A DNA stretch of 64,000 bases from Granulibacter bethesdensis (GCF_001889545.1 NZ_CP018194.1:496001-560000), one strand, 5' to 3'. Shown: positions 1-10,723, counted from the first letter of the stretch. Notes: generated by a model from the sequence alone, not told the origin. Program-made: numbers and translations.

Positions 1-158
1 CCCGCTTTCCGCAGTCGTCGCACATTCTGGTTGTCGCTGATGTCGCTGCCCTGCACGGCATAGCCAAGATTGTGCAGCACTTCTGCGATGCCGGACATGC
101 CGATGCCGCCGATACCGACGAAGTGAATCGTGCCGATGGTCAGTGGCAGCGCCCTCAT
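1..158 (-). CDS. murC: UDP-N-acetylmuramate--L-alanine ligase, N-terminal fragment (runs off left edge)
   Basis: MurC adds L-alanine to UDP-MurNAc, the first amino acid of the peptidoglycan stem, in the cytoplasm. Only about 52 residues are in the window. They begin [20 protein letters not shown] and continue with MSG at residues 21-23, the Gly-rich nucleotide-binding start typical of MurC (GIGGxGMS). The stretch ending in VQGSD around residue 39 is also typical. The ATG at 158 overlaps the murG stop by four bases (ATGA), so it is translationally coupled as the last visible gene of the dcw operon. The gene is cut by the window edge, not broken. Confidence 0.93.
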   Translation of the reverse strand, partial: MRALPLTIGTIHFVGIGGIGMSGIAEVLHNLGYAVQGSDISDNQNVRRLRKA

Positions 159-1309
159 GATTTCTTCTCCCCCTTGTAGTCGCCCTGGGGCGCACGGGCT
201 GTATCCAGACTTTGTTCCACCGTGTCGGCAAGCCGTGCCACGGCGTCTTGCATACCAAGGCGGGCCGCATGGCTGGCCGCACTGGCAAGGGTGCCCGGTT
301 CGGCCAGCAGCCCGGCGATGCGGGCTGCCAGCGTATCCGGGGTGAAATCCGGCTGACGGATCATCCAGCCACCCTGCGCATCAGAGAGGATGCGGGCATT
401 GGCGGCCTGATGGTCATCAATGGCCCCCGGCAGGGGCACCATGATGGCCGGTCGCCCGATTGTTGCCAGTTCGGCGACGGTGGAGGCTCCAGCACGGGCG
501 ATCACCAGATGCGCGCCTGTCATCAGGGCTGCGACATCGGTGAAAAACGGCGCCAGAATAGCTTCGATTCCGCAGGCCGCATAGGCCGTGCGTACGCGAT
601 CGATATCCTCTGCACGGCATTGCTGTGTCACCCGCATGCGCTGCCGCAGGGCTGGGGGTAACAGCGCGAGGGCGGCAGGGACCACATCGCTCAACACACG
701 CGCACCGAGTGATCCGCCCAATACCAGGAAATTGATCGCCCCCTCCGCGCCGGGCGGTGTGTAGGGTGTGCCTGCCAATGCGGCGATGGCAGGCCGGACC
801 GGATTGCCGGTCACCAGAGTTCTGGTGCCTGCCGGAACATGGCTGGTGCTGGCGAAGCTGAGGGCGAGGCAGCGAGTCTGGCGGGCCAGCAACCGGTTGG
901 CGCGCCCGAGCACGGCGTTCTGTTCATGCAGGATGACGGGAACGTTGCGGGCGCGCAGCCTGGCCCCCAGCACGGGCGGAATGCAGGGATATCCGCCGAA
1001 GCCGACGATGCAGCCAGCCTCCAGCCTGCGCAGCAAGGCTCCGGCTTTCACAACGCCGCGCCCCAATGCGATCACCGCCTGGCCGGCCCGCCGGATGCCG
1101 CGCCCTGCAATCCCGGCCCCCGGCAGCACGAAGCGATCCGTATCCGCAAATACGGCGCTGGTCAGTCCGCCGGAGCGGGCATCCGTCATCAGCACGATCC
1201 GCCGTCCGCGCCTTTTCAGCTCGGCGGCCAGCGCCTCGGCCGGGAAGAAATGGCCGCCTGTACCGCCTGCGGCGATGATGACCGGGCGCTGTGTCTGATC
1301 GCGCCTCAT
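155..1309 (-). CDS. murG: UDP-N-acetylglucosamine--lipid I N-acetylglucosaminyltransferase
   Basis: MurG transfers GlcNAc from UDP-GlcNAc to lipid I on the inner face of the cytoplasmic membrane, making lipid II. The protein is 384 aa, a little longer than the usual 350-370. It has the GGTGGH phosphate-binding loop at residues 15-20, a second Gly-rich loop (LGGSLGA) near the middle, and the C-terminal donor-site block [21 protein letters not shown] followed by a DDHQ motif. I chose the ATG at 1309 because it overlaps the ftsW stop by four bases and sits directly before the conserved N-terminus. The reading frame stays open far upstream inside ftsW, but that part is a shadow. It lies between ftsW and murC as in most dcw clusters. 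Confidence 0.96.
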   Translation of the reverse strand: MRRDQTQRPVIIAAGGTGGHFFPAEALAAELKRRGRRIVLMTDARSGGLTSAVFADTDRFVLPGAGIAGRGIRRAGQAVIALGRGVVKAGALLRRLEAGCIVGFGGYPCIPPVLGARLRARNVPVILHEQNAVLGRANRLLARQTRCLALSFASTSHVPAGTRTLVTGNPVRPAIAALAGTPYTPPGAEGAINFLVLGGSLGARVLSDVVPAALALLPPALRQRMRVTQQCRAEDIDRVRTAYAACGIEAILAPFFTDVAALMTGAHLVIARAGASTVAELATIGRPAIMVPLPGAIDDHQAANARILSDAQGGWMIRQPDFTPDTLAARIAGLLAEPGTLASAASHAARLGMQDAVARLADTVEQSLDTARAPQGDYKGEKKS

Positions 1310-2427
1310 GACACATCTCCATGATGGCGCTTGCGGGTCAGGGCCAGCAGCATCCCCATCCCGAGCGAAATCGCGATCACCGAGGAGCCGCCATAGGAGA
1401 CAAAAGGCAGAGTCATGCCCTTGGTCGGGATCAGATGCAGGGTGGAGGCCATGTTGACGAAAGCCTGCAACCCGAAGCTGGTGACCAGCCCGGCAGAGGC
1501 GAGCACGATGAACAGATCCTGCTCCCGCATCAGACGCAGCAACTGCCTGATGACGATGAAGGCAAAAATCAGCACGATGACGCTGCATATCACCATGCCG
1601 AACTCTTCGCCCGCCACAGCGAACACGAAATCGGCATGGGCATCGGGCAACTGGTTTTTCACATAGCCTTCGCCGGGGCCGCGCCCCAGCAGGCCGCCAT
1701 TGCCAAATGCTTCCAGCGCCTTGTCCACCTGATAGCTGTCGCCGGATTGCGGATGCAGAAAGCGCTCCACGCGGCTGCGCACATGGGGGAAGAGTGTGTA
1801 GGCCGCCAATCCCGCCCCGGCAAAGCCACCGACACCGATCAGCACCAGCAGCATGTTCAGCCCCGCAATGAAAAGCTGGGCGAAAAACACGGAGGACAGC
1901 ACTGCCAGCATACCGATATCCGGCTGTGATTTCAGCAGCATGGCCATCACCAGAAACAGCCCGACTGCCACCATCGTGCCGGGAAAACCACGGCTGCGCT
2001 TGCCCTCCGCGATCAGCCATGCGGCCACAACGGCAAAGGAGGGTTTCAGGAATTCGCTTGGCTGCAAGGCCATGCCGGGCAGGGCGATCCAGCGTCGGGC
2101 CCCTTTGATCTCCACCCCATGCACCAGCGTCATGGCGGTGAGCAGGATGGCACCCGCACAGGCCACCAGCGCCAGCCTGCGGATATTGCGCGGGGTCAGC
2201 AGCGAGGTGGCGACAACAGTAACCGATGCAAGCGCCAGAAAGATCACCTGCTTCAGGATGAACATGTCGCGGTTTTCGCCGATGCGCTCCGCTACGGCGG
2301 GGCTGGCGGCGAGCATCATGACATAGCCGAACCCGATCAGCGTGCTGACAGCCAGCAATGTCCAGCGATCGACCGTCCACCACCAGCGGCCCAGCAGGGA
2401 TGTGTCGGTGCGGGACAGGCTCGGCAT
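1306..2427 (-). CDS. ftsW: Septal peptidoglycan polymerase FtsW (SEDS family)
   Basis: FtsW is the multi-pass SEDS glycosyltransferase that polymerises lipid II at the septum together with FtsI. The 373 aa protein has about ten hydrophobic segments. It carries the large periplasmic loop signature LPDAHADFVFAVAGEEFG and the family motif KGMTLPFVSYGGSS near the C-terminus. The N-terminal tail before the first membrane segment is short, about 20 residues. Its stop overlaps the murG start by four bases and its start overlaps the murD stop by one base. FtsW and the elongation paralogue RodA are similar; position in the dcw cluster decides for FtsW. Confidence 0.96.
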   Translation of the reverse strand: MPSLSRTDTSLLGRWWWTVDRWTLLAVSTLIGFGYVMMLAASPAVAERIGENRDMFILKQVIFLALASVTVVATSLLTPRNIRRLALVACAGAILLTAMTLVHGVEIKGARRWIALPGMALQPSEFLKPSFAVVAAWLIAEGKRSRGFPGTMVAVGLFLVMAMLLKSQPDIGMLAVLSSVFFAQLFIAGLNMLLVLIGVGGFAGAGLAAYTLFPHVRSRVERFLHPQSGDSYQVDKALEAFGNGGLLGRGPGEGYVKNQLPDAHADFVFAVAGEEFGMVICSVIVLIFAFIVIRQLLRLMREQDLFIVLASAGLVTSFGLQAFVNMASTLHLIPTKGMTLPFVSYGGSSVIAISLGMGMLLALTRKRHHGDVS

Positions 2428-3815
2428 CAGGCGCCTCCCCCGATCTGCTGCTGCACCAGGCTGCGGAAATGATCGCCGCGGGCCTCGAAATTCGCGAACT
2501 GGTCGAAACTGGCGCAGGCAGGGGAGAGCAGCACGACGCCGCTGCCAGTTTCCTTTGCGCGTGTGGCGGCCATGGTGACGGCGTTGTCCAGCGTACCGAC
2601 ATCGGTATGCGGAACACCATGCGCCCGCAATGTTTCGGCAAATATCGGCGCATCCCGCCCGATCAGCAGCGCATGCGCTACACGCGGCAACAGGGGGGCC
2701 AGATCCTCGATACCGCCTTCCTTGGCGATGCCACCGGCAATCCAGATGATCCGTTCATGGCAGATCAGGGCGCGGGCGGTAGAATCCGCATTGGTCGCCT
2801 TGCTGTCATTGATCCACAGAATGCCATCCGCCTCGGTAATGCGTTCCTGACGATGGGGCAGGCCGGGGAAGCTGGCGATGCCCGCCGCAACCTGCTCACG
2901 CTTCACACCCAGAAAAAGCGTGATTGCCGCTGCGACCGCTGCATTCTGGGCATTATGAGCCCCGGGGAGTGACGCAGCTTGCGCCATGGACAGGATCGGG
3001 CCGTGCGTGTCGGTCAGGATGCCGAACTGCATGCCGTATTCGGCTTGCGTATCGCCGCACAGCGCACCTGAAACCAGCGCTATGCGGGCGGGATGGCCAT
3101 CTTTCCGGAGCGTCTCTGCCATAGCGGTGGAAAGCGGATCGTCGATGCCGAGTACAGCGAGATCAGCCCCGGTCTGGCGCTGGAAAATCTCCCGTTTGGC
3201 CGTTTCATAACCTGCCATATTGCCATGGCGGTCGATATGATCCGGGCTGAGATTGAGCATGGCGGCGGCATCGAAGCGCAGGGTCTGCAACCGCTCCAGC
3301 ATGTAGCTGGACATCTCCAGCACATAGACACCGTTATCAGGCAGCAGGGGCAGTGCCAGCGCGGCAGGCCCCAGATTGCCTCCGGCCGCAACCGGGCAGC
3401 CCGCTTCCCGCAGGATATGCGCGGTCAGTGCGGTGGTGGTGGACTTGCCGTTGGTGCCGGTGATGCCGACGAAACGGGCGTGGGATCCGCTCAGGCGCAC
3501 GGCCTGATACAGCAGCTCGGCATCCGACAGTACCGGCACACCGGCCTGCAAAGCTGCTGTGGCCACGGGATGTGGTTTTGGCAGGTGATGCGGAATGCCG
3601 GGGGACAGGATCAGCGCATCCAGCCCCTCGATCGAAAGGGGGGAGACGGTCAGTCCGGCATTGCTGGCTTCGCTCCGCGCTGCTTCGCCGTCATCCCAGA
3701 CGGTGACATCCGCACCCATCGCCATCAGCGCCTGGGCGGCCGGCAGACCATTCCGGCCCAGCCCGAGCACTCCGTAACGCCTGCCCTTCAGCAGTATGTC
3801 GGGAAAGCGGCTCAT
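2427..3815 (-). CDS. murD: UDP-N-acetylmuramoylalanine--D-glutamate ligase
   Basis: MurD adds D-glutamate to UDP-MurNAc-L-Ala, using ATP, in the cytoplasm. The 462 aa length is normal. Visible are the N-terminal Rossmann segment [17 protein letters not shown] (residues 14-30), the ATP-binding loop TGTNGKST at residues 119-126, the central [11 protein letters not shown] block, and the C-terminal NDSKATN(A)DST motif used by MurD for substrate. Stop and start overlap ftsW (one base) and mraY (four bases). Nothing unusual. Confidence 0.97.
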   Translation of the reverse strand: MSRFPDILLKGRRYGVLGLGRNGLPAAQALMAMGADVTVWDDGEAARSEASNAGLTVSPLSIEGLDALILSPGIPHHLPKPHPVATAALQAGVPVLSDAELLYQAVRLSGSHARFVGITGTNGKSTTTALTAHILREAGCPVAAGGNLGPAALALPLLPDNGVYVLEMSSYMLERLQTLRFDAAAMLNLSPDHIDRHGNMAGYETAKREIFQRQTGADLAVLGIDDPLSTAMAETLRKDGHPARIALVSGALCGDTQAEYGMQFGILTDTHGPILSMAQAASLPGAHNAQNAAVAAAITLFLGVKREQVAAGIASFPGLPHRQERITEADGILWINDSKATNADSTARALICHERIIWIAGGIAKEGGIEDLAPLLPRVAHALLIGRDAPIFAETLRAHGVPHTDVGTLDNAVTMAATRAKETGSGVVLLSPACASFDQFANFEARGDHFRSLVQQQIGGGA

Positions 3816-4900
3816 CGGATTTTCAGCGTTGCCAGCCCGGCCAGTGCCAGGATGAAGGAGATGATCCAGAAGCGGATCACGATGGTGGATTCAGGCCAGC
3901 CCTTCTTCTCGAAATGATGGTGCAACGGCGCCATCAGGAACACGCGCCGGCCGGTGCGCTTGTACCAGAACACCTGCACGATGACAGAGATGGTTTCCAC
4001 CACGAACAACCCGCCGACAATGGCCAGCACGATTTCATGCTTGGTGGCGATGGCGACACCCCCGAGTGCGCCACCCAGTGCAAGGCTGCCGGTATCGCCC
4101 ATAAATACGCGGGCCGGGGGCGCATTGAACCAGAGAAAGCCCAGTCCGGCACCGATCAGGGAGGAGCAGAATACGGTCAGTTCCCCGGTGCCTGCCACTT
4201 CATTCAGTTGCAGATAGGTGGCGAAGACATGATTGCCGACCAGATAGGCGATCAGGGCAAACACGCCGGCGGCGATGATGGTGGGAACAATCGCCAGCCC
4301 GTCCAGCCCATCGGTCAGATTGACGGCGTTGGAGGCCCCCATGGCGACCAGCATGCCAAAAAGCGGGAAGGCAAAGCCGAGCGGAATCAGCACGTCCTTC
4401 AGCAGCGGAATGGCCAATCCGGTGGAGAGCGGATCATGCGTCAGCGACATGATCCAGATCGTTGCCACCAGCCCGATAACGGCCTGGCCGACCAGCTTGA
4501 CGCGGCCGGGCAGGCCTTTGGTGTTGCGCTTGCTGAGCTTCAGGTAATCATCCGCAAAACCGATCCCGCCATAGCCGAGGGTCAGCAGCAGGACCGCCCA
4601 GACATAGCCGTTCCGCAAATCGGTCCAGAGCAGGGTGCTGATGCCGGTGGCGGCGAGGATCAGCACGCCCCCCATGGTGGGAGTGCCTTTTTTCTCCAGC
4701 AGATGGCGTTCCGGTCCGTCCTCGCGGATCGGCTGACCACCGCGCTGCACGCTTTTCAGCCAGCGGATCAGCGCGGGACCAAGCAGAAAGCTGACGATCA
4801 GCGCGGTCATACATGCCGCGCCGGAGCGGAAGGTGATGTAGCGGAACAGGTTGAACAGAAAGAACTGCTCTGCCAGCGGATGCGCGAGATCGTACAGCAT
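3812..4900 (-). CDS. mraY: Phospho-N-acetylmuramoyl-pentapeptide transferase
   Basis: MraY is an integral membrane enzyme that moves phospho-MurNAc-pentapeptide from UDP to undecaprenyl phosphate, giving lipid I. The 362 aa protein has about ten transmembrane segments. Family motifs visible are [30 protein letters not shown] and the histidine-rich loop [11 protein letters not shown] near the C-terminus; the Asp residues of the first three coordinate Mg2+ in the family. The gene overlaps murD by four bases and murF by one. Confidence 0.97.
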   Translation of the reverse strand: MLYDLAHPLAEQFFLFNLFRYITFRSGAACMTALIVSFLLGPALIRWLKSVQRGGQPIREDGPERHLLEKKGTPTMGGVLILAATGISTLLWTDLRNGYVWAVLLLTLGYGGIGFADDYLKLSKRNTKGLPGRVKLVGQAVIGLVATIWIMSLTHDPLSTGLAIPLLKDVLIPLGFAFPLFGMLVAMGASNAVNLTDGLDGLAIVPTIIAAGVFALIAYLVGNHVFATYLQLNEVAGTGELTVFCSSLIGAGLGFLWFNAPPARVFMGDTGSLALGGALGGVAIATKHEIVLAIVGGLFVVETISVIVQVFWYKRTGRRVFLMAPLHHHFEKKGWPESTIVIRFWIISFILALAGLATLKIR

Positions 4901-6300
4901 CAGCGTGCTCCCTCGCGGATAGAAGATTGGGCGCGGACAGAGGATTGGGTCAGGGCATCCAGCGCTGCCGTCACGATGCGCATGCGGCTGCCGAAGGAGC
5001 CTTTGACCAGAATGACATCACCATCCCGGATAGCGGCGCTCACCACCGGAGCGAGAGAGGCAGAATCAGCTTTATGCGCTCCCCGGACAGAGGAAGGCAG
5101 GGCATCGAACAGGTGGCGCATCATGGGTCCGCAGGTAAAGGCAAGATCGGCACAGGCGGCGATGTCTTGCGCCAGACCGGCATGTTCGGCAACCGCCTGA
5201 TCGCCCAATTCGAGAATATCGCCCAGAACGACGATGCGCCGTCTGGCCGGGGTCAGTCTCAGCACGTCCAGAGCGGCGCGGATGCTGGCGGAGGACGCGT
5301 TGTAGCTTTCATCCAGCAACACGGCCTGACCGTCGTTGAGGGCGAGGGAACGCTTCGCGCCGCGTCCTGCCAGCGCATGGAAATTTTCCAGTGCGGCGGC
5401 AGCCGGATGCGGGTCAAATCCGGCCGCATCCACGGCGGCGAGGGCTGCCAGCGCATTCATGGCCATATGACGGCCCGGCGCGCCGACGGTGCAGGACAGG
5501 TTTTGGCCTCGCACGACAAGATCAAGCTGTGAACTGTCCGTCGCGGCCTCGATCTGCAGCAGCCGGACCGTGCTGCGGGCGTCCGTGCCGAAGGTCATCA
5601 CGCGATGGGGAGCAGCCTGCGCCATCAGGCGCGGCAGCAGCGGGCTGTCGGCGGGCATAATTGCCACCCCAGCCGCTTCCAGCCCGGAGAAAAGAGCAGC
5701 CTTTTCGTCGGCGATGGCCTCGACACTGCCGAGATGACCGATATGGGAGCGTTCGACCGTGGTGATGATGGCCACATGCGGGCGGGCCAGTGCCGCGAGT
5801 GGTGCGATTTCTCCGGCATGGTTCATACCGATTTCGACCACGCAACTCCGGGCGCTTTCCGGCAGTCGGGCGAGGGTCAGCGGCACGCCCCAATGATTGT
5901 TGTAGGAAGCATAGGCCGCATGCACCGCCCCGAATGGAGCCAGCGCAATGCGCAGCATTTCCTTGGTCGTGGTCTTGCCCACGCTGCCAGTCACGGCGAA
6001 GACGGTGCCGTGGAAGCGGTCGCGGGCAAAACGGCCCAGCGCCTGCAAGGCACTCATGGTATCGTTCACCAGCAGGCGCGGGCCAGGACCGTCACGATGG
6101 GCCAGAATACCTGCCGCACCGCGCGCCAGTGCCGCCTCGGCATGATCGTGTCCGTCGCCATTCTCTCCTTGCAGCGCCACGAAAAGATCGCCCGGTTCCA
6201 GCGTGCGGGTATCGATGGAGACGCCATGCGCATCGAAGGGCATCGAGAAGCGGCCACTGGTTGCGGCCAGCAGGGCCTCATGGGTCCAGAGCGCGCTCAT
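4900..6300 (-). CDS. murF: UDP-N-acetylmuramoyl-tripeptide--D-alanyl-D-alanine ligase
   Basis: MurF adds the D-Ala-D-Ala dipeptide to complete the UDP-MurNAc pentapeptide. The 466 aa protein has the ATP-binding loop [14 protein letters not shown] near residue 105, the [11 protein letters not shown] segment used for substrate contact, the [10 protein letters not shown] motif, and [10 protein letters not shown] in the C-terminal half. Start and stop overlap murE by four bases and mraY by one. No anomalies seen. Confidence 0.96.
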   Translation of the reverse strand: MSALWTHEALLAATSGRFSMPFDAHGVSIDTRTLEPGDLFVALQGENGDGHDHAEAALARGAAGILAHRDGPGPRLLVNDTMSALQALGRFARDRFHGTVFAVTGSVGKTTTKEMLRIALAPFGAVHAAYASYNNHWGVPLTLARLPESARSCVVEIGMNHAGEIAPLAALARPHVAIITTVERSHIGHLGSVEAIADEKAALFSGLEAAGVAIMPADSPLLPRLMAQAAPHRVMTFGTDARSTVRLLQIEAATDSSQLDLVVRGQNLSCTVGAPGRHMAMNALAALAAVDAAGFDPHPAAAALENFHALAGRGAKRSLALNDGQAVLLDESYNASSASIRAALDVLRLTPARRRIVVLGDILELGDQAVAEHAGLAQDIAACADLAFTCGPMMRHLFDALPSSVRGAHKADSASLAPVVSAAIRDGDVILVKGSFGSRMRIVTAALDALTQSSVRAQSSIREGAR

Positions 6301-7772
6301 GACGCCACCTGCGCTGCAAAGGTGCGGGCGACCGAGACATCATCGAAAGGATGCACCGTTTTGCCGACGGTCTGGCCCTGCTCATGCCCTTTGCCTGCGA
6401 TGACCAGAACATCCCCCGGCTGAAGGCTGCGGATGGCATGGGCAATGGCTTCGGCCCGGTCGCCGATTTCCTCGGCATCGGGGCAGGCCGCGAGAATGGC
6501 AGCACGGATTTTCGCCGGATTTTCCGAACGCGGATTGTCATCAGTGACAATCAGACGGTCGGCATGGGTGCGGGCCGCTTCCCCCATCAACGGCCTTTTG
6601 CCGGGATCGCGATCTCCGCCCGCCCCGAACACGACATGAAGCTTTCCGGTAGTATGCGGCCGCAACGCATCCAGCAGACGCTCCAGAGCATCGGGCGTAT
6701 GGGCGTAATCGACATAGATCGCAGCCCCGTTGGGCAGGGTGGCGGCCTGCTCCATCCGGCCGCGCACGCCGGTCAGGCGCGACAGCAGAGGCACAATGCC
6801 CCTTTTGCCAAGTGAGGCGGCAATCGTGGCAGCGGTAATGATGTTATCCGCCTGAAAACGGCCTGGCAGAGGCACGTTGATGCGGTGTGTCACGCCCTCT
6901 TCCCGGAGGGTCAGATACTGGCCCCCGGCATGCGGTTCGACCGCCAGCAGCGGCAGCGGAGAGTCTGGCGAACCCGCGATGATCAGCCTCAACCCACGCC
7001 GTCTGGCAATGCCGCGCAGCGCATCCAGCGTGACCTGATCGAGCGTGGGGGAGGCAATGGCAGGCGCGCCCGCGGGCAGCAGATCGGCGAACAGGCGCAG
7101 CTTGGCGGTGCGGTAGGCGGCTTCGGTCCTGTGATAATCCAGATGATCGCGGGTGAGGTTCGTGAAAGCGGCAGCCGACAACCGGACGCCATCCAGCCGG
7201 AACTGGTCCAGACCGTGAGAGGATGCTTCCAATGCGGTATGCTGAATCCCGGTCCGTGCCAGCATGGCCAGAGTTTGGGCCAGTGTCACCGGATCAGGCG
7301 TGGTCAGGCTGTCCTGCGGGGGAAAGCCTTCCGCGATCAGGCCGAGTGTGCCGAGGCTGGCGGCGGGGCGGCCCAGCATAGTCCAGATCTGCCGCAGAAA
7401 ATCCGCCGTACTGGTTTTCCCGTTGGTGCCGGTGATGGCCGCGATGGTATGAGGCTGTGCGCCGGCCAGTCGTGCTGCCATCAAGGCCAGCAATCGGCGT
7501 GGTTCAGCATCCTGAATCATCGGGCGGGGCGGCACGCCGGGTGGCCAGGCAGTGCCGGTGGGCGCCAGAATGGCGGCCGCGCCGCGCTCCACCGCATCGG
7601 CAATAAAGCGCCTTCCATCCGTTTTCTGGCCGGGCAGAGCGGCAAAGACCCAGCCGGGCGCAACCTGACGGCTGTCGGCCGTAATTCCGCTGACATGAAC
7701 GCCATTCATGCCGGTCAGGCTTGTGACCGGGGAGGCGGAAGTACCTGCCAGGAGATTACTCAGCATCATCAT
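6297..7772 (-). CDS. murE: UDP-N-acetylmuramoylalanyl-D-glutamate--meso-2,6-diaminopimelate ligase
   Basis: MurE adds the third stem-peptide residue. The DNPR motif (in VTDDNPRSENPAK, C-terminal third) is the one associated with meso-diaminopimelate specificity, as expected for a Gram-negative. The ATP loop ITGTNGKTSTADFL and the SSHGLDQFR block are present. There are three Met codons in a row at 7764-7772; I took the first, giving 491 aa, which is normal for the family. A longer open frame upstream lies inside ftsI and is not supported. The start region overlaps the end of ftsI by up to 17 bases, so translation is probably coupled. Confidence 0.95.
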   Translation of the reverse strand: MMMLSNLLAGTSASPVTSLTGMNGVHVSGITADSRQVAPGWVFAALPGQKTDGRRFIADAVERGAAAILAPTGTAWPPGVPPRPMIQDAEPRRLLALMAARLAGAQPHTIAAITGTNGKTSTADFLRQIWTMLGRPAASLGTLGLIAEGFPPQDSLTTPDPVTLAQTLAMLARTGIQHTALEASSHGLDQFRLDGVRLSAAAFTNLTRDHLDYHRTEAAYRTAKLRLFADLLPAGAPAIASPTLDQVTLDALRGIARRRGLRLIIAGSPDSPLPLLAVEPHAGGQYLTLREEGVTHRINVPLPGRFQADNIITAATIAASLGKRGIVPLLSRLTGVRGRMEQAATLPNGAAIYVDYAHTPDALERLLDALRPHTTGKLHVVFGAGGDRDPGKRPLMGEAARTHADRLIVTDDNPRSENPAKIRAAILAACPDAEEIGDRAEAIAHAIRSLQPGDVLVIAGKGHEQGQTVGKTVHPFDDVSVARTFAAQVAS

Positions 7773-9789
7773 GACCCGCCGGTACGTCGAAACGCGCCTG
7801 GTGGCGCAGATCCCTGATATGCTGCTCCCTGAGCTGTCTTTCTGTCGGGGTGGCGACCTCCGGAGATGCCTGTTCGCGTGCGCGGCGCTTTTCGGCTGCC
7901 AGAGCGGCCTTTTCGCGGGCAGCATTGGCTTTTTCTTCGGCGGAGGACACCATGGTGCGTCGGGCCCCCGCAGGGACGGCGGGTTGAAGGGGGATGTCCA
8001 GACTGGCCTGAATGGCGGCGCGTTTGTCTTCCGGCACGGGCATCAGCCCCAGCATCGGCCCGATACGGGCGATGACACGCCCCGCCCCTGGCGCACTGAC
8101 CTGCCCGGCGGTGGAGTAGCCCCCGGTTTCTTTGGTGCCGTGCGGTTCATCGAGCATGAAATAAACCGCATAGCGCGGGGCATTCATCGGAAACACGCTC
8201 ATGAAGGCGCTGACATTGGCGTGTTTTTTGTAACCATGCGCGCCGATCTTTTCCGCCGTGCCGGTTTTGCCGCCGACGAAATAACCGGGCACGTCCGCGG
8301 CCTTGCCGTATCCTGCTGTTACCACCAGCCGCATCAGCTTGCGCAAGGTCGCCGAGGTTTCCGGTGACATGACGCGCGTGCCGACGGCTTCCCCGACGGG
8401 AGCCTCTTCCGGAGCCGCCAGAATGGTCGGTTTCACCAGAATTCCGCCATTGGCCAATGTCGCCGTGCCACGCACGACATGCAGCGGAGAGACCGCGATG
8501 CCGTGGCCGAAGCCCACTGTCATGGTGGTCAGCTCTTTCCAGCGGGAGGCAGGTGGCACAATCGGCAGACCTGCCTCCGGCAATTCAATGCCGATCCGCT
8601 GGAACATGCCCATGGCGCGGAGCCAGGTACGCTGTTTTTCCGGCCCTGCCGTCATCGCCATATGGGCGGCACCGAGATTGGAGGAGTACGCCAGCACTTC
8701 CGGAAAAGCCAGTGCACGATGTTTGCCCTTGAAATCCGTGATCGTGAAGCGGCCGATATGGATGTTGTTGGCTGCGTCGAAATAATCCCACAGATGGGCA
8801 GAGCCGGTATCCAGCGCCAGCGCGGCAGTTTGCAGTTTGAAGGTTGAGCCCGGTTCGTACATGCCGGTGACGGCCCGGTTGAATCGGTCATTGGCTTCGG
8901 TCTGGCCGAATGCGTTGGCGTCGTAATCGGGCAGGCTGACCATGGCGATGACTTCGCCGGTGCGTACATCCATCACGATTCCGCACGCGCCGATTGCGGT
9001 GAAGGTGGTCATGGCGGACTGGAGTTCTTCACTCAGCACGGCCTGCACGCGCACATCGATTGACAGGCGCAGCGGGGTGGTGTCCTTGCGCAGCCGATCG
9101 TCGAAAGCGCGTTCGACGCCGGCCACCCCGTGTTCATCCACGTCGACACCACCCAGAATCTGGGCCGCCACACGTCCCAGCGGATAGTGCCGCTTTTCTG
9201 AAGGCTGGAAATAGACACCGGGAATGCCCAGCGCATTCACTTTCAGCACATCCCGGGGTGTAATTTGGCGGGCGATATAGACGAACTGTTTCTGGCTGGC
9301 CAGCCGTGCCTTCACCACGTCTTCATCCAGTTGCGGCAGCACGGTTTTGAGTTTGTGGGCTGCTTCCGCCGTGTCGATCATTTCGCGTGGATTGGCGTAC
9401 AGCTCGGATGTCGGCAGGGAAATCGCCAGAATCTGGTTGTTCCGGTCTACGATGGTCGCGCGCTGCACAAAGGCGGTGGGGGCGTCGGATTTATGCTCGT
9501 CTGATTTATAGGCAGTGTGGACCGGAATATGCGGCAGCATCGGCTGGAGCACGGTCGCATCTGCCAGTTTCAGCATCACGGCCGTGTAAAGGCCCAGAAA
9601 TCCGAAAGCGGCAAACAGCAATCGTCCCCGTGTGCGGTCCATCAAGGCCCGGCGCGCCAGATCGGGCGCCGTGATGCGTACTGTTTCGGACGGCAGGCTG
9701 GACGGATCGGGCTGTACAAAGCCCAACCCCGCCGGGCGGCGGGGGGCAGAATCGGGTGGTGGTGCCTGGGTGCCGAAATCGTCAGTCAT
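7756..9789 (-). CDS. ftsI: Septal peptidoglycan transpeptidase FtsI (PBP3) with long C-terminal tail
   Basis: FtsI crosslinks septal peptidoglycan as partner of FtsW. It is a bitopic membrane protein of 677 aa, longer than the usual 570-600. A roughly 55-residue cytoplasmic N-terminus precedes one membrane segment at about residues 57-80. A PBP dimerisation domain follows, then the transpeptidase domain with STFK (nucleophile Ser315), SSN at 369-371 and KTG at 508-510. After about residue 590 there is a tail of some 85 residues rich in Ala, Arg and Glu (AEEKANAAREKAALAAEKRR) that looks helical and is absent from standard FtsI. The gene sits four bases downstream of ftsL and overlaps murE. Confidence 0.95.
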   Translation of the reverse strand: MTDDFGTQAPPPDSAPRRPAGLGFVQPDPSSLPSETVRITAPDLARRALMDRTRGRLLFAAFGFLGLYTAVMLKLADATVLQPMLPHIPVHTAYKSDEHKSDAPTAFVQRATIVDRNNQILAISLPTSELYANPREMIDTAEAAHKLKTVLPQLDEDVVKARLASQKQFVYIARQITPRDVLKVNALGIPGVYFQPSEKRHYPLGRVAAQILGGVDVDEHGVAGVERAFDDRLRKDTTPLRLSIDVRVQAVLSEELQSAMTTFTAIGACGIVMDVRTGEVIAMVSLPDYDANAFGQTEANDRFNRAVTGMYEPGSTFKLQTAALALDTGSAHLWDYFDAANNIHIGRFTITDFKGKHRALAFPEVLAYSSNLGAAHMAMTAGPEKQRTWLRAMGMFQRIGIELPEAGLPIVPPASRWKELTTMTVGFGHGIAVSPLHVVRGTATLANGGILVKPTILAAPEEAPVGEAVGTRVMSPETSATLRKLMRLVVTAGYGKAADVPGYFVGGKTGTAEKIGAHGYKKHANVSAFMSVFPMNAPRYAVYFMLDEPHGTKETGGYSTAGQVSAPGAGRVIARIGPMLGLMPVPEDKRAAIQASLDIPLQPAVPAGARRTMVSSAEEKANAAREKAALAAEKRRAREQASPEVATPTERQLREQHIRDLRHQARFDVPAGHDDAE

Positions 9790-9793
9790 AGGG

Positions 9794-10723
9794 TCAGTAG
9801 CCGCCTCCCACCGGAACCGGAGGAGGCAGACTGGAGCCCCGGTTCATCCCGAGCGCGGAAGCCATCATCGGAGCAGCGGATGCAACCGGCGCAGCGCGGG
9901 CGACGACCATATTGCCGGATAAAGCACCCTTTGCCTGATATCCGCCGGTGTTACGCGGCGTGCCATGGGCGGCGGTCTGTAACAGAACCGGTTTGGGGGC
10001 TGCCATCGCGGGCCGTGCTGATGGCTGGGCGGGTGAGGAGCCAAACCCTGTGCCGACGGAAGCCGTTACGGTACGCGGTGTCCGGTTGTGGTTTGTGGAG
10101 GTCAGCTTCAGTTTAGCGCTATCATGCGATGTGGCTTTGCTGGCCGTATCCTGGTTCGCCTCTCTGGTCACCGTGCTGTTCATATCCCCCCCGGCATAGG
10201 CAGGTGGGGACAGCGACGCCATGCCACGCGGAGCAATTTCGCTGGCATCTTTATGGGGCTGGGTATGGCTTGGTTCTGCCGGTTCCATATTGCTGCGGGC
10301 CATCTGCGGATGCGGTGTCCGGTCCAGACGTGCCATCGGTACGGCTGTCGGGGCCACGGTCGGGCCGGACGGCACCTGAAGATCGCTCTCTGGCGGCAGC
10401 AGGTCAGGCGATGTGGCGGGCTGGCTGCCCGGCGGCACAACTGCCGGCAACCGGGCGTTCAGATCGGCAAGGGAGGCGAACTGTGTCGGCGCGGTCGGCT
10501 TCAGGTTCAGATAGCGCGTGGCCAGTTCGTTCAGGCGGTCCGGCGTGTTCAGCAGCGCCCATTCTGCTTTCAGTGTGTCTATGCGTGCGTGTACCTGTCG
10601 GGTGTCACGCTCGATCTCGGTGATCTGGCGATCCAGCATCCGGGTGCGATGCTTGGTCTGATACAGATACAGGCCGGAGATACTCGCGGCGAGCATGCAG
10701 ATGCAGGTGATGGGGCGAATCAT
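9794..10723 (-). CDS. ftsL: FtsL-like cell division protein with long Pro/Ala/Thr-rich tail
   Basis: This gene sits where ftsL belongs, between rsmH and ftsI. The first 75 residues fit FtsL: a very short cytoplasmic start (MIRP), one membrane segment ([17 protein letters not shown]), then a heptad-like periplasmic helix and the [17 protein letters not shown] ending seen in many FtsL proteins. FtsL links FtsB/FtsQ to FtsWI at the division site. The rest, about 230 residues, is low complexity and rich in Pro, Ala, Thr, Ser and Gly, while FtsL is usually 90-130 aa in total (here 309). The ATG at 10723 overlaps the rsmH stop by four bases; an in-frame start eight codons upstream is less likely. 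Identity rests mainly on position and topology because FtsL sequences diverge fast. Confidence 0.8.
   Translation of the reverse strand: MIRPITCICMLAASISGLYLYQTKHRTRMLDRQITEIERDTRQVHARIDTLKAEWALLNTPDRLNELATRYLNLKPTAPTQFASLADLNARLPAVVPPGSQPATSPDLLPPESDLQVPSGPTVAPTAVPMARLDRTPHPQMARSNMEPAEPSHTQPHKDASEIAPRGMASLSPPAYAGGDMNSTVTREANQDTASKATSHDSAKLKLTSTNHNRTPRTVTASVGTGFGSSPAQPSARPAMAAPKPVLLQTAAHGTPRNTGGYQAKGALSGNMVVARAAPVASAAPMMASALGMNRGSSLPPPVPVGGGY

Noticed and set aside
1310-2653. N-terminal extension of the murG frame through ftsW
   Set aside because: The first 448 codons of that frame lie inside ftsW and show no family features. The MurG start motif begins right after the ATG at 1309, which overlaps the ftsW stop in the usual way.
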